Origin: Bacteroidales bacterium
Lineage (GTDB): Bacteria > Bacteroidota > Bacteroidia > Bacteroidales > WCHB1-69
Assembly (NCBI GenBank): GCA_031266895.1
Contig: JAISAD010000172.1
Coordinates: 1-14,796 of the forward strand
Length of the DNA stretch: 14,796 nucleotides
Reading direction: 5' to 3'
Below are positions 7,251 to 14,534 of the stretch, in pieces. The number at the start of each line of letters is the position of its first letter. Position 1 is the stretch's first letter. The position numbers and the translations under genes were made by a program. The notes beneath the pieces are model-generated. The model was given only the letters and a program-made list of their open reading frames with translations, made no database searches and was not told where the DNA came from.

Positions 7251-8226
7251 TTTATCTGTAACCTATATGGGTTTGAAATTAAAAAGCCCATTGATTTTGG
7301 GAAGCTGCGGCTTGAGCAACAGTATCCGCAAATTGCAGGAGGCCGAACGGGCCGGCTTTGGTGCTGTGGTATTGAAATCCATTTTTGAGGAAGAGATTTC
7401 GCGCGAAGTTACCTCTGCCCTGAAAAGCGATTCTTACCTCGAACACAGCCAGTCGTATGACTATATTTCGCAGTATCAGGAGCAAATCTCTTTCGATCGA
7501 CTGCTCAACACGGTACGCATTGCCAAGGAGTCTCTGTCCATTCCGGTAATTGCCAGCATCAACTGTTTTTCTACAGGCGGGTGGATGAAGTATGCCAAGG
7601 CTATTGAGGAGGCAGGCGCTGATGCGCTGGAGGTGAACTATTTTGTGCTGCCTGCCGATTTTGATAAAACAGCAGGCGATTATCAAGCTGGCTATTTCAA
7701 GCTGGTTGAGGCTTTGAAGCGGGAGCTTTCTATTCCGATCGGGCTTAAAACATCCTCCTATTTCACCGATTTAGCGCACTTTATGCAGCAATTGTCATAT
7801 ACGGGTATTGCCGCGCTGGTACTTTTCAATCGTTTTCATTCACCCGATATTAATTTGGATACGCTGGAATTTTCGGCATCCAACAACTTTAGCCGTCAGG
7901 AAGAGCTGGCCAATACGCTACGCTGGGTAGGCTTGCTAAGCGAGAAGTTGCGTTGCGACTTGTCGGCCACCACCGGTGTGCACGATGCCGCCGGCATGAT
8001 TAAGTTGCTGCTGGCTGGCGCCGACACCGTGCAGGCAGCCTCCGTATTCTACCAAAAGGGCATTGAATATGGGGCTGTTATGCTCAATGATCTGAAAGCA
8101 TGGATGGATAAGCACGAATTTAGTGCCATTAATGACTTCAAAGCCAAATTGAACTACACCCGCATAGAGCAGCCCGATGCCTATTTCCGCATACAATTTA
8201 TGAAGTACATGTCGGGAATTGAATAG
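7243..8226 (+). CDS. Dihydroorotate-dehydrogenase-like flavoprotein, catalytic Cys replaced
   Basis: FMN-type TIM-barrel protein of 327 residues, related to class 1 dihydroorotate dehydrogenases but probably not PyrD. Conserved features: the N-terminal LKLKSPLILGSCG, Lys44 in VVLKSIFEE, Lys169 in PIGLKTSSYF (FMN contact in PyrDA), Asn196 in LVLFNRF, and the phosphate-binding region TTGVHDAAGMIKLLLAGAD followed by VQAASVFY (243-270). In place of the catalytic loop of Lactococcus PyrDA (N-L-S-C-P-N) it has N-Y-F-V-L-P (132-137), so the active-site Cys becomes Val135 and a substrate-binding Asn becomes Pro137. This loop alignment is by eye. Homologues are usually labelled dihydroorotate dehydrogenase-like; their reaction is not established. 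It starts inside the end of pepE (8-base overlap, ATGACTGA), implying translational coupling. I would not call it pyrD. Confidence 0.85.
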   Translation: MTDLSVTYMGLKLKSPLILGSCGLSNSIRKLQEAERAGFGAVVLKSIFEEEISREVTSALKSDSYLEHSQSYDYISQYQEQISFDRLLNTVRIAKESLSIPVIASINCFSTGGWMKYAKAIEEAGADALEVNYFVLPADFDKTAGDYQAGYFKLVEALKRELSIPIGLKTSSYFTDLAHFMQQLSYTGIAALVLFNRFHSPDINLDTLEFSASNNFSRQEELANTLRWVGLLSEKLRCDLSATTGVHDAAGMIKLLLAGADTVQAASVFYQKGIEYGAVMLNDLKAWMDKHEFSAINDFKAKLNYTRIEQPDAYFRIQFMKYMSGIE

Positions 8227-8270
8227 TTGGAAAAAACAGCGTTTAAAAATAAAAATGCAAATGTTTTAAT

Positions 8271-10160
8271 TTACATACAAACGATTTGCCGCACGGTTTC
8301 GGCAATGCCGGCTGCGTCAAAGCCTACTTCGGCGTACAGTTTCGACAAAGAACCCTGCTCAATAAAGCGGTCTGGCAGGGCAATTGTATTTACTTTATTG
8401 TCATAATTGTGCTGTGTAATAAACTCTGAAACAGCACTGTATAATCCTCCGTAGCAAGCGCCATCTTCAAGGGTAAGCAGGAATGGATAATGTTCGACTA
8501 TTTTGTGCAGCAATGTTTCGTCGAGGGGTTTCAGGAAACGCATATTGACCAGCGCGGGAGTAATGCCCTCCTGTTGCAGCATTTCAATTGCTTTCGAAGC
8601 CTGGTTGCCAAGCGGCCCTATGGAAAGAATGGCCAGCTTGTTTCCCTCTTTCACAATCTCGCCTTTGCCAATGGGCAGTTCGCGCATTGGAGGCAGGGGT
8701 AGAGTGCTTGCTCCACGTCCTTTGGGATAGCGGATAGCAAAAGGCGACGTGCGATGACGATAGGCGGTAAAAAGCAGGTGGCGTAACTCTGTTTCGTTGA
8801 GCGGCGAAGCAATAATCATATTAGGCACGGTGCGCAAAAAAGCAAGATCGAAAGCGCCATGATGCGTAGCACCATCCTCTCCAACCAAACCGGCACGGTC
8901 AAGGCAAAAAATGACCGGCAGCTCCTGCAGGGCAACATCGTGAATGAGCTGGTCGTAGCCACGCTGCATAAATGAGGAGTAGATATTGCAGAAAGGAATG
9001 TAGCCGTCAACCGCCAGCCCTGCCGCAAATGTAACGGCGTGCTGTTCGGCAATGCCAACGTCGAACATACGTTCTGGGAACTGCTGTTCCATGACGGTAA
9101 GCGAGCAGCCCGTGGCCATTGCCGGAGTGATGCCCACCACTTTAGGATCGAGTGCAGCCAGTTCGGTAACAGTAAGACCGAAAACATCCTGATATCGAGG
9201 GGGAAGAGGCACATCGCTATTTTCAATCTGCTCGCCGGTGTCGGGATCAAATTTGCCGGGCGCATGGTAAACAATTTGATTCTCCTCAGCCATTTTCAAC
9301 CCCTTTCCTTTTATCGTAATGATGTGCAATAGCTTAGGCCCTTCTATCTTTTTCAAATCCTGCAAGATTTTAACCAAATGCATAACGTCATGTCCATCTA
9401 GAGGTCCAAAATAGCGGAAGCCCAAACTCTGGAACATATTGCTGCCTCGCAAAATCAACCCCTTGATGCCGTTGCCGATTTTACTTAAAAAGCGCAATAA
9501 CGGACGCGGATTGTTGCGATTTTTGCCTGATAAAAAATTCCAAAGTCGATTTTTGGTGCGATTGTAACCAGGCGATGCCGTGATGTGCAACAAATACTTA
9601 CTCATCGCTCCTACATTTTTATCAATTGCTATTTTATTATCATTTAATATAATAAGTAAATTAGCATTGGTTTCACCTGCCTGATTCATTGCCTCAAAAG
9701 CCATGCCGCCGCCCATGGCGCCATCGCCAATAACGGCTACATGCTGGCGGCTGAAATTGCCCGACAGCTTTGCCGCAATGGCCATTCCCAGCACTGCCGA
9801 GACGGAAGTAGAGGAGTGTCCGGTGCCAAATGAGTCGTACTCGCTCTCACTCATCTTCGGGAAACCGCTAATACCCTTGTATTTACGATTATTTGCAAAA
9901 CATTCTTTACGACCGGTAAGAATTTTATGGCCATAGGCTTGATGCCCAACGTCCCACACCAGCTTATCATGGGGCGTATCAAAAACATAATGCAGGGCAA
10001 CAGTCAATTCTACGGTGCCCAGGCTTGAACCTAAATGTCCGGGATTTTCGGCGGTTTCGGTAATAATAAAATTGCGCAGTTCATCACAGAGCTGCGGCAA
10101 TTCATTTAAGTTTAATTTTTTTATATCCGAAGGTGTATTAATAGCTTGCAGAATGCTCAT
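8271..10160 (-). CDS. dxs: 1-deoxy-D-xylulose-5-phosphate synthase
   Basis: Thiamine-diphosphate enzyme joining pyruvate and glyceraldehyde 3-phosphate to make 1-deoxy-D-xylulose 5-phosphate, the entry step of the MEP isoprenoid pathway; cytoplasmic homodimer. The 629 residues match the family's usual length. Seen in order: GHLGSSLG with His42, WDVGHQAYGHK with His73, FGTGHSSTS with His115, and the TPP/magnesium motif GDGAMGGG (Asp146) running to LNDN (Asn175). The second domain carries the catalytic glutamate in VGIAEQHAVTFAAG and the third a transketolase C-terminal domain with FLKPLDE. No frameshift or missing catalytic residue is seen. The ATG at 10160 lies 9 bases after the stop of the SPOR gene, so the two are probably cotranscribed. 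A convergent gene stops 44 bases beyond its own stop. Confidence 0.97.
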   Translation of the reverse strand: MSILQAINTPSDIKKLNLNELPQLCDELRNFIITETAENPGHLGSSLGTVELTVALHYVFDTPHDKLVWDVGHQAYGHKILTGRKECFANNRKYKGISGFPKMSESEYDSFGTGHSSTSVSAVLGMAIAAKLSGNFSRQHVAVIGDGAMGGGMAFEAMNQAGETNANLLIILNDNKIAIDKNVGAMSKYLLHITASPGYNRTKNRLWNFLSGKNRNNPRPLLRFLSKIGNGIKGLILRGSNMFQSLGFRYFGPLDGHDVMHLVKILQDLKKIEGPKLLHIITIKGKGLKMAEENQIVYHAPGKFDPDTGEQIENSDVPLPPRYQDVFGLTVTELAALDPKVVGITPAMATGCSLTVMEQQFPERMFDVGIAEQHAVTFAAGLAVDGYIPFCNIYSSFMQRGYDQLIHDVALQELPVIFCLDRAGLVGEDGATHHGAFDLAFLRTVPNMIIASPLNETELRHLLFTAYRHRTSPFAIRYPKGRGASTLPLPPMRELPIGKGEIVKEGNKLAILSIGPLGNQASKAIEMLQQEGITPALVNMRFLKPLDETLLHKIVEHYPFLLTLEDGACYGGLYSAVSEFITQHNYDNKVNTIALPDRFIEQGSLSKLYAEVGFDAAGIAETVRQIVCM

Positions 10161-10169
10161 TACGGGTTT

Positions 10170-10559
10170 TTAATAATTATCTTTGATAGAAATTTGATCA
10201 GGTGTAACAAAAGCTCCGGGGAACATGCCCTCAATTTGCTTTAGAAAGTTATAAGCTTCCAGGCGGGTCAAAAAATTGCCTGCGCGCACTCTGAAATTGG
10301 GCTCGAAGTATTTGACATAGACCTTTTGGCTGGAAAAGAAATTTGTGAAATCATTGGCTACTGTTTGCGCAGCTGAACGTGACGCCAATGCTGCAATTTG
10401 GACACGATATCCCTCTGTTTGGCCAACCTTTTTCCATGCTGCACTGTAAGCTTCCATTATTTTCACAACATCGGGCTCAATATCGTAAGTGATATAAGGC
10501 TGCGCTTCCGTAGCGGAAAAGAGCAACAACAGGAATAAAATCAATACATACTTTTGCAT
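10170..10559 (-). CDS. Small exported SPOR-domain protein
   Basis: Predicted 129-residue exported protein. A signal peptide covers about residues 1-19 (MQKYVLILFLLLLFSATEA, cleavage probably before QPYITYD). A SPOR domain fills the C-terminal half: the first strand YRVQIAALASRSAA at about 50, a helix with ANDFTNFF, the strand VYVKYF, the characteristic FRVRAGNF, and the final helix LEAYNFLKQIEGMFPGAFV. SPOR domains bind denuded glycan strands of peptidoglycan, often at division sites, so a periplasmic wall-associated role is expected. An in-frame ATG at 10604 is rejected: the start at 10559 begins a clean signal peptide and lies downstream of a TAnnTTTG box that would otherwise be inside the coding region. 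It precedes dxs by 9 bases; no functional link between them is known. Confidence 0.88.
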   Translation of the reverse strand: MQKYVLILFLLLLFSATEAQPYITYDIEPDVVKIMEAYSAAWKKVGQTEGYRVQIAALASRSAAQTVANDFTNFFSSQKVYVKYFEPNFRVRAGNFLTRLEAYNFLKQIEGMFPGAFVTPDQISIKDNY

Positions 10560-10574
10560 CGTTGAAAATTTGTG

Positions 10575-10582
10575 CAAAACTA
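10575..10582 (-). promoter_or_regulatory. -7 promoter element for the SPOR-dxs unit
   Basis: On the minus strand this reads TAGTTTTG followed by CAC, matching TAnnTTTG, 15 bases before the SPOR gene start at 10559. The predicted transcript would have a leader of only about 10 bases. No convincing -33 element was found at standard spacing. Confidence 0.55.
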
Positions 10583-10738
10583 CAAAAAATGTGGCAATCG
10601 GCATTATTACTAAGGAAAGATTATGTTGCTGGCGAAATTACTTTAGGGTGAATAAAATATAATTGACCTGTTTTTCTGTATTTTGCATCCGAGTTATAAG
10701 AGTCGCGTAACACTCGCAGTAATGCGGGCTTATGTTTA

Positions 10739-10804
10739 ATGAAGCAATATTATGATGCCTTTATTCGGGAAAAAGCAGATAAAATAAAAAAGGATGAAAA
10801 ATAA
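10739..10804 (+). CDS. Possible 21-residue small ORF
   Basis: ATG to TAA encodes MKQYYDAFIREKADKIKKDEK, a lysine-rich, probably helical peptide. It is in the 284-base gap between the SPOR gene and the C69 peptidase gene, opposite to both. The frame stays open upstream to 10700, so it may be the tail of a decayed reading frame rather than a microprotein. A weak -7-like TATTTTG lies about 60 bases upstream, with one base too few for the consensus. The rest of this gap holds nothing else I can support. Confidence 0.2.
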   Translation: MKQYYDAFIREKADKIKKDEK

Positions 10805-10843
10805 CTAATTGGAATTTTTGCTGGAATAAAAAGCGGGGTTGAG

Positions 10844-12436
10844 CTACCACATTCCGTCAAAAATCGTCCAAATTAAATCGCCGGTTTTCCATGCTTTTTC
10901 AACAGCCATTGTACCGCAATCGTTGCTATAGCGAGTCAAAGTGGATACGGCCTGTTCGGTTTTGCCCTCTTTCAGCAGTTGCAGTATTCGTGCCTCTAAT
11001 ACCGGTTGCTCGTCGAAAAACTGTTGTTGCATTGGATTCCATGCCTTGTCCACCACTTTACGCATATCGCCCCAGCGTTGTGCGGCAATGGTCCCCAGCC
11101 GGTTAAATGCCCACCATGCGGCATTGCGACTGAAACCCGTTTCTCGTGCATTCGTTTTGTAAGTTTCGGGCAGATCGGTAATATTGGCGTAAAACGGCAC
11201 ATAGACAGAGGAGGCCACATTATCCAAATCGAACCAGCAGAGACCGCCTACGATATCCGGCAACCAGCTGCGGCATTGTAAAATGGTGGCGTAAACTGTA
11301 AAATGCACGGCTATAGTACGCTCGCCGCGCCCATGCCATCCGCCGTTAATGCGATGCAACTTCAATTCATCGGATTTCATAAAAGGATTAGCCATTGGTG
11401 AGATGATTGTTTTACCGCTATCATTAGTAACGGTTAACGTCTTGCGCATGTCATATTCCGTGCCCTCATAGTAATCTTTGAAAATGCTTACCATTTTGGG
11501 CAGGGTAATCAGCGAATCGGGCTTTACTGAGAAAGGATAATTTTCGCTGTTGGGGTCCAATTTAAGCGAGGGAGCAACCAGATCAAAGACTCGCCACTCG
11601 CGCCGGCGACAGGCTAACATGGCACGGCTTTCGGGTGCATAAGCGTAAGCAAATCGAAACGGATCGCCTTTTTTCCACCAGCCATGTTCTTCGGCCACGG
11701 CATACACATTATCGGAAGCCATAAAACAGTCCTTGTTTTTCAGATCTATTTCTCTAATCGTGGAGGCATTGGCATTGACACTAATATGATCATCCGGCAC
11801 ACGTTGGGCTGCCCATACTGCCCCTGTTTTTCCTTTGCCCGGTCCTACAATCTCGAAATGCCACACCTCATTTTTATCGGCCACAGTGAGACATTCTCCA
11901 CCATCGTTCCACCCGTAGGTTTTCAGCAGTTCGCCAGCCGTTTTAATGGCTTCGCGCGCCGTAGCGCAACGCGCTGCCATAAGCTGGCAAAGCTGTTGGC
12001 AATCAATAAATCCCTTATCCGATTTCAATTCCGGTCGCCCGCCAAAGGTAGATTCCCCAATGGCCAGTTGCTTCTCGTTCATGCAGGGATAGGCCGTGTT
12101 AAAATATTGATAAGTGTGCGCTACCTGCGGAATTTCGCCCACCTCCACCAAACCGTATTTGGCCGGTTTTCCTGTTTCCGCTGGGGCATAGATGCGCTTA
12201 TAGAGTTTTTGCATCTCGCCCGGCACATGGTCGGCGGCAGGAGTTATCAAAATATTGGTACGAGATCGATGACTATCATCAGTATGCGAGGTCATCACGG
12301 AACCGTCAATAGAGGCTTTTTTACCGACCGTTACGGAAGTACACTCCATGCCAACCGCATCCATATCTCGTATATCTATCTGTGCTACAAGCGAAAATGA
12401 ACAAAGGGCAAATCCTAAAGTAATCAGTTTTTTCAT
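10844..12436 (-). CDS. Exported C69-family dipeptidase
   Basis: Peptidase family C69 (PepD-like) protein of 530 residues that should cleave dipeptides using an N-terminal-nucleophile cysteine. Residues 1-18 form a signal peptide (MKKLITLGFALCSFSLVA), a short segment follows, then Cys32 in the motif ECTSVTVGKKASIDGS, the family's signature start. The nucleophile therefore becomes N-terminal only after removal of the leader and about 13 further residues. Other family features are SHTDDS at about 50, a YGLVEVGEIPQVAHTYQY segment, NEKQLAIGESTFGGR, and a long C-terminal region ending in TGDLIWTIFDGMW. The export signal separates it from cytoplasmic lactobacillal PepD and suggests periplasmic peptide degradation. 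It is transcribed alone: 284 bases separate it from the next gene on the strand, and a -7 box lies 39 bases upstream. No defects seen. Confidence 0.92.
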   Translation of the reverse strand: MKKLITLGFALCSFSLVAQIDIRDMDAVGMECTSVTVGKKASIDGSVMTSHTDDSHRSRTNILITPAADHVPGEMQKLYKRIYAPAETGKPAKYGLVEVGEIPQVAHTYQYFNTAYPCMNEKQLAIGESTFGGRPELKSDKGFIDCQQLCQLMAARCATAREAIKTAGELLKTYGWNDGGECLTVADKNEVWHFEIVGPGKGKTGAVWAAQRVPDDHISVNANASTIREIDLKNKDCFMASDNVYAVAEEHGWWKKGDPFRFAYAYAPESRAMLACRRREWRVFDLVAPSLKLDPNSENYPFSVKPDSLITLPKMVSIFKDYYEGTEYDMRKTLTVTNDSGKTIISPMANPFMKSDELKLHRINGGWHGRGERTIAVHFTVYATILQCRSWLPDIVGGLCWFDLDNVASSVYVPFYANITDLPETYKTNARETGFSRNAAWWAFNRLGTIAAQRWGDMRKVVDKAWNPMQQQFFDEQPVLEARILQLLKEGKTEQAVSTLTRYSNDCGTMAVEKAWKTGDLIWTIFDGMW

Positions 12437-12474
12437 TTTTATCGTTATTAAAATGGCTGTTATAAATATTGTGG

Positions 12475-12482
12475 CAAATATA
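12475..12482 (-). promoter_or_regulatory. -7 promoter element for the C69 dipeptidase gene
   Basis: On the minus strand this reads TATATTTG, an exact fit to TAnnTTTG, 38 bases before the start codon at 12436. The -33 element is not obvious in the A/T-rich sequence upstream. The divergent mpl gene must use a separate promoter in the remaining hundred bases, where only a one-mismatch box (TAGTTTAT near 12560) was seen. Confidence 0.5.
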
Positions 12483-12593
12483 CAAAAAATCTAATTTCTG
12501 TAAAAAAATAGAGTCAGGATTTAATCAGCTTAAACCGTTCACAAAATCACAGGTCAGTATGTAGTTTATACGGATTATAAGAACACAACCAAT

Positions 12594-13937
12594 ATGAAGA
12601 TTCATTTTATAGCCATAGGCGGGAGTGCAATGCATAATTTAGCGATTGCATTACATTTGAAAGGATATGAGATTACCGGTTCTGATGACGAGATTTTTGA
12701 TCCGGCTCGTAGTCGTTTGGACAAGTATGGATTATTGCCCGCGACAATTGGTTGGTTTCCGGAAAAATTGGAACCCACTGTTGATGCGGTGATTTTGGGG
12801 ATGCATGCTCGTGCCGATAATCCAGAACTGTTTAGAGCTAAGGAACTTAATCTTAAAATATACTCCTATCCCGAGTTTTTATACGAACAGAGCAAAAATA
12901 AAACCCGCATTGTAGTGAGCGGGAGTCATGGCAAAACAACCATCACTTCGATGATTATTCACGTGTTACAGCAGTGTGGCATTGATTGCGACTATATGGT
13001 AGGAGCACAATTGGCCGGTTTTGAGGTAATGGTAAAATTGAGCAATACAGCCTCTATTATGGTGATTGAGGGCGATGAGTACCTCACTTCTCCTATTGAT
13101 CGCCGTCCAAAATTTCACCTGTATCAGCCCACTATTGGAATTATCAGCGGTATTGCCTGGGATCATGTTAATGTATTTCCTACTTTCGATATTTATGTGC
13201 AGCAATTTAAGATTTTTGCCGACATGATTCCTGATCACGGACGTTATATTTATTGCGCCGACGATAAAGTGTTGGCAGAGATGAGTAAGCAGGTTCAATG
13301 CCCTCATAAATATCCATATAGCATTCATTCTCATCATATTGTAGATGGAGTAACATGCTTGGATAGTGCAAGTGGCGTGATAAAGCTACAGATTTTCGGC
13401 AAACATAATTTGGCCAATCTGAATGCCGCACGTTTAGCCTGTGAAGCGGTAGGCATAAATGAAGCGCAATTTTATCAGGCTATAGCCTCATTTAAAGGAG
13501 CTTCAAAACGGCTGGAGTTGGTTGCTAAAACAGATCAATGTATTGTGTATAAAGATTTTGCACATTCTCCATCAAAAGTGAAAGCCACTATTGCGGCAGT
13601 ACGCGAGCAGTTTCCCGACCACCAGTTGACAGCTTGTCTGGAATTGCATACATTTAGTAGCCTGTCAGCTGACTTTCTGCCTGAATATGCTGGCGTTATG
13701 GATTTGGCTGACGAAGCGCTTGTTTTTTTTGATCCGCACGCTTTGGCACACAAAAAATTACCCGCTTTATCCGTTGAACAAATTAATACTGCTTTTTGCT
13801 GTAATAATCTGGAAGTTTTTAACAATGTTAATATGCTCAAAAGCAGATTGTTACAAAAATATACTCAAAAAAGAGTGCTATTATTTATGTCATCCGGCAA
13901 TTTTGGCGACTTAAATATAAAGAGGATAAATGCTTAA
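12594..13937 (+). CDS. mpl: UDP-N-acetylmuramate:L-Ala-gamma-D-Glu-meso-Dap ligase
   Basis: Murein peptide ligase: an ATP-dependent cytoplasmic enzyme that attaches recovered murein tripeptide to UDP-MurNAc, feeding wall recycling. The 447 residues fit the family. The N-terminal Rossmann domain starts MKIHFIAIGGSAMHNLA and contains ITGSDDEI (27-34) and LGMHARADNPEL (68-79). The Mur central domain has the P-loop GSHGKTT (110-116), the EGDEY motif, then SPIDRRPKFHLYQP and GIAWDHVNVFP, which are Mpl rather than MurC hallmarks. The C-terminal ligase domain carries KDFAHSPSK, where MurC has a shorter YGHHP-type motif, and LELHTFSSLS. Absence of neighbouring mur genes also favours Mpl over MurC. 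It is preceded by a 157-base divergent intergenic region and followed by two tRNA genes. Confidence 0.93.
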   Translation: MKIHFIAIGGSAMHNLAIALHLKGYEITGSDDEIFDPARSRLDKYGLLPATIGWFPEKLEPTVDAVILGMHARADNPELFRAKELNLKIYSYPEFLYEQSKNKTRIVVSGSHGKTTITSMIIHVLQQCGIDCDYMVGAQLAGFEVMVKLSNTASIMVIEGDEYLTSPIDRRPKFHLYQPTIGIISGIAWDHVNVFPTFDIYVQQFKIFADMIPDHGRYIYCADDKVLAEMSKQVQCPHKYPYSIHSHHIVDGVTCLDSASGVIKLQIFGKHNLANLNAARLACEAVGINEAQFYQAIASFKGASKRLELVAKTDQCIVYKDFAHSPSKVKATIAAVREQFPDHQLTACLELHTFSSLSADFLPEYAGVMDLADEALVFFDPHALAHKKLPALSVEQINTAFCCNNLEVFNNVNMLKSRLLQKYTQKRVLLFMSSGNFGDLNIKRINA

Positions 13938-14056
13938 AATTTGTTTTTAACAACCGGCAAGCCTATAATAAATCATAATTCCTGGCAAGCATTTATTCTT
14001 CTTGTTTTTTTAATGCATTTTTCATATCAAGAAGTATCAAAATCAGAAAAAAACTG

Positions 14057-14064
14057 TATTTTTG
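14057..14064 (+). promoter_or_regulatory. -7 promoter element upstream of the tRNA pair
   Basis: TATTTTTG followed by CAGCCG matches TAnnTTTG and ends 16 bases before tRNA-Pro. Its position suits a promoter driving both tRNA genes as one transcript. Confidence 0.65.
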
Positions 14065-14080
14065 CAGCCGTCAAAAAAAA

Positions 14081-14155
14081 CGGGATATAGCGTAGTCCGG
14101 TTATCGCGCCTGCTTTGGGAGCAGGAGGTCGCAAGTTCGAATCTTGCTATCCCGA
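14081..14155 (+). tRNA. tRNA-Pro (anticodon TGG)
   Basis: A complete cloverleaf: acceptor CGGGATA (14081-14087) pairs fully with TATCCCG (14148-14154), with discriminator A at 14155. The anticodon stem cctgc/gcagg encloses the loop TTTGGGA, so the anticodon is TGG (14116-14118), reading proline codons. The T arm gcaag-TTCGAAT-cttgc is canonical. The 3' CCA is not encoded. Confidence 0.97.
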
Positions 14156-14165
14156 CAAAATGCAT

Positions 14166-14238
14166 GGTTCCGTAGCTCAATGGATAGAGCAACTGCCTTC
14201 TAAGCAGTAGGTTGCTGGTTCGATCCCAGCCGGAATCG
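14166..14238 (+). tRNA. tRNA-Arg (anticodon TCT)
   Basis: Acceptor GGTTCCG (14166-14172) pairs with CGGAATC (14231-14237), with one G-T wobble at the second position, and the discriminator is G at 14238. The anticodon stem actgc/gcagt encloses CTTCTAA, giving TCT (14199-14201), which reads AGA and probably AGG. The D arm has agctcaatggatagagc and the T arm gctgg-TTCGATC-ccagc. CCA is not encoded. It lies 10 bases after tRNA-Pro. Confidence 0.97.
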
Positions 14239-14534
14239 CAAAGTATGCAAATTATTTTTAATCTACTGCCCCTCCCTTGAACACAATAATCAGGCGTATA
14301 ATATACAGGAATTTATCTGCAAACTTAAAATTGAATATTTTTCCGTATTTTTGCATAATTAAAGAGATTGTTTTTAAAAGTAAAATTTACAGTAAGGCCA
14401 CAAGGAAATAATATCTGATGTTTAACATTTTGCTCTTTTGTGAAAGCCTTGAATATCTTGCAGTAAGTTGAGCGCACAATTTTTAAGACAGTCTCGAATG
14501 CACAATTTCTAATTTAACTGCTTAAAGTAAATCT
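14239..14534. other. Intergenic leader region before yicC
   Basis: These 296 A/T-rich bases hold no gene I can support. They contain a -7 box at 14346-14353 and two near-copies of gcacaattt-taa 26 bases apart (starting at 14474 and 14500). Confidence 0.6.
14346..14353 (+). promoter_or_regulatory. Likely -7 promoter element for yicC
   Basis: TATTTTTG followed by CATAAT matches TAnnTTTG. It would start transcription near 14360, leaving an unusually long leader of about 175 bases before the ATG at 14535. A TTG at 14331 is too close for a standard -33 element. Confidence 0.5.

Noticed and set aside
7243..8226. Annotation as pyrD
   Set aside because: The catalytic Cys and neighbouring substrate residues of class 1 DHOD are absent from the aligned loop.
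8227..8270. Possible terminator between the convergent DHOD-like gene and dxs
   Set aside because: Only an imperfect A/T-rich pairing (aaaaca with tgtttt, with bulges) is seen; too weak to call.
11684..12400. 238-codon frame antisense to the C69 dipeptidase gene
   Set aside because: It lies wholly within a well-supported gene on the other strand and shows no domain signature.
13938..14056. Repeated ggcaagc (about 13957 and 13984) and a caag/cttg stem before seven T after mpl
   Set aside because: The stem has only four pairs and the repeat is short; neither a terminator nor a repeat element is supported.
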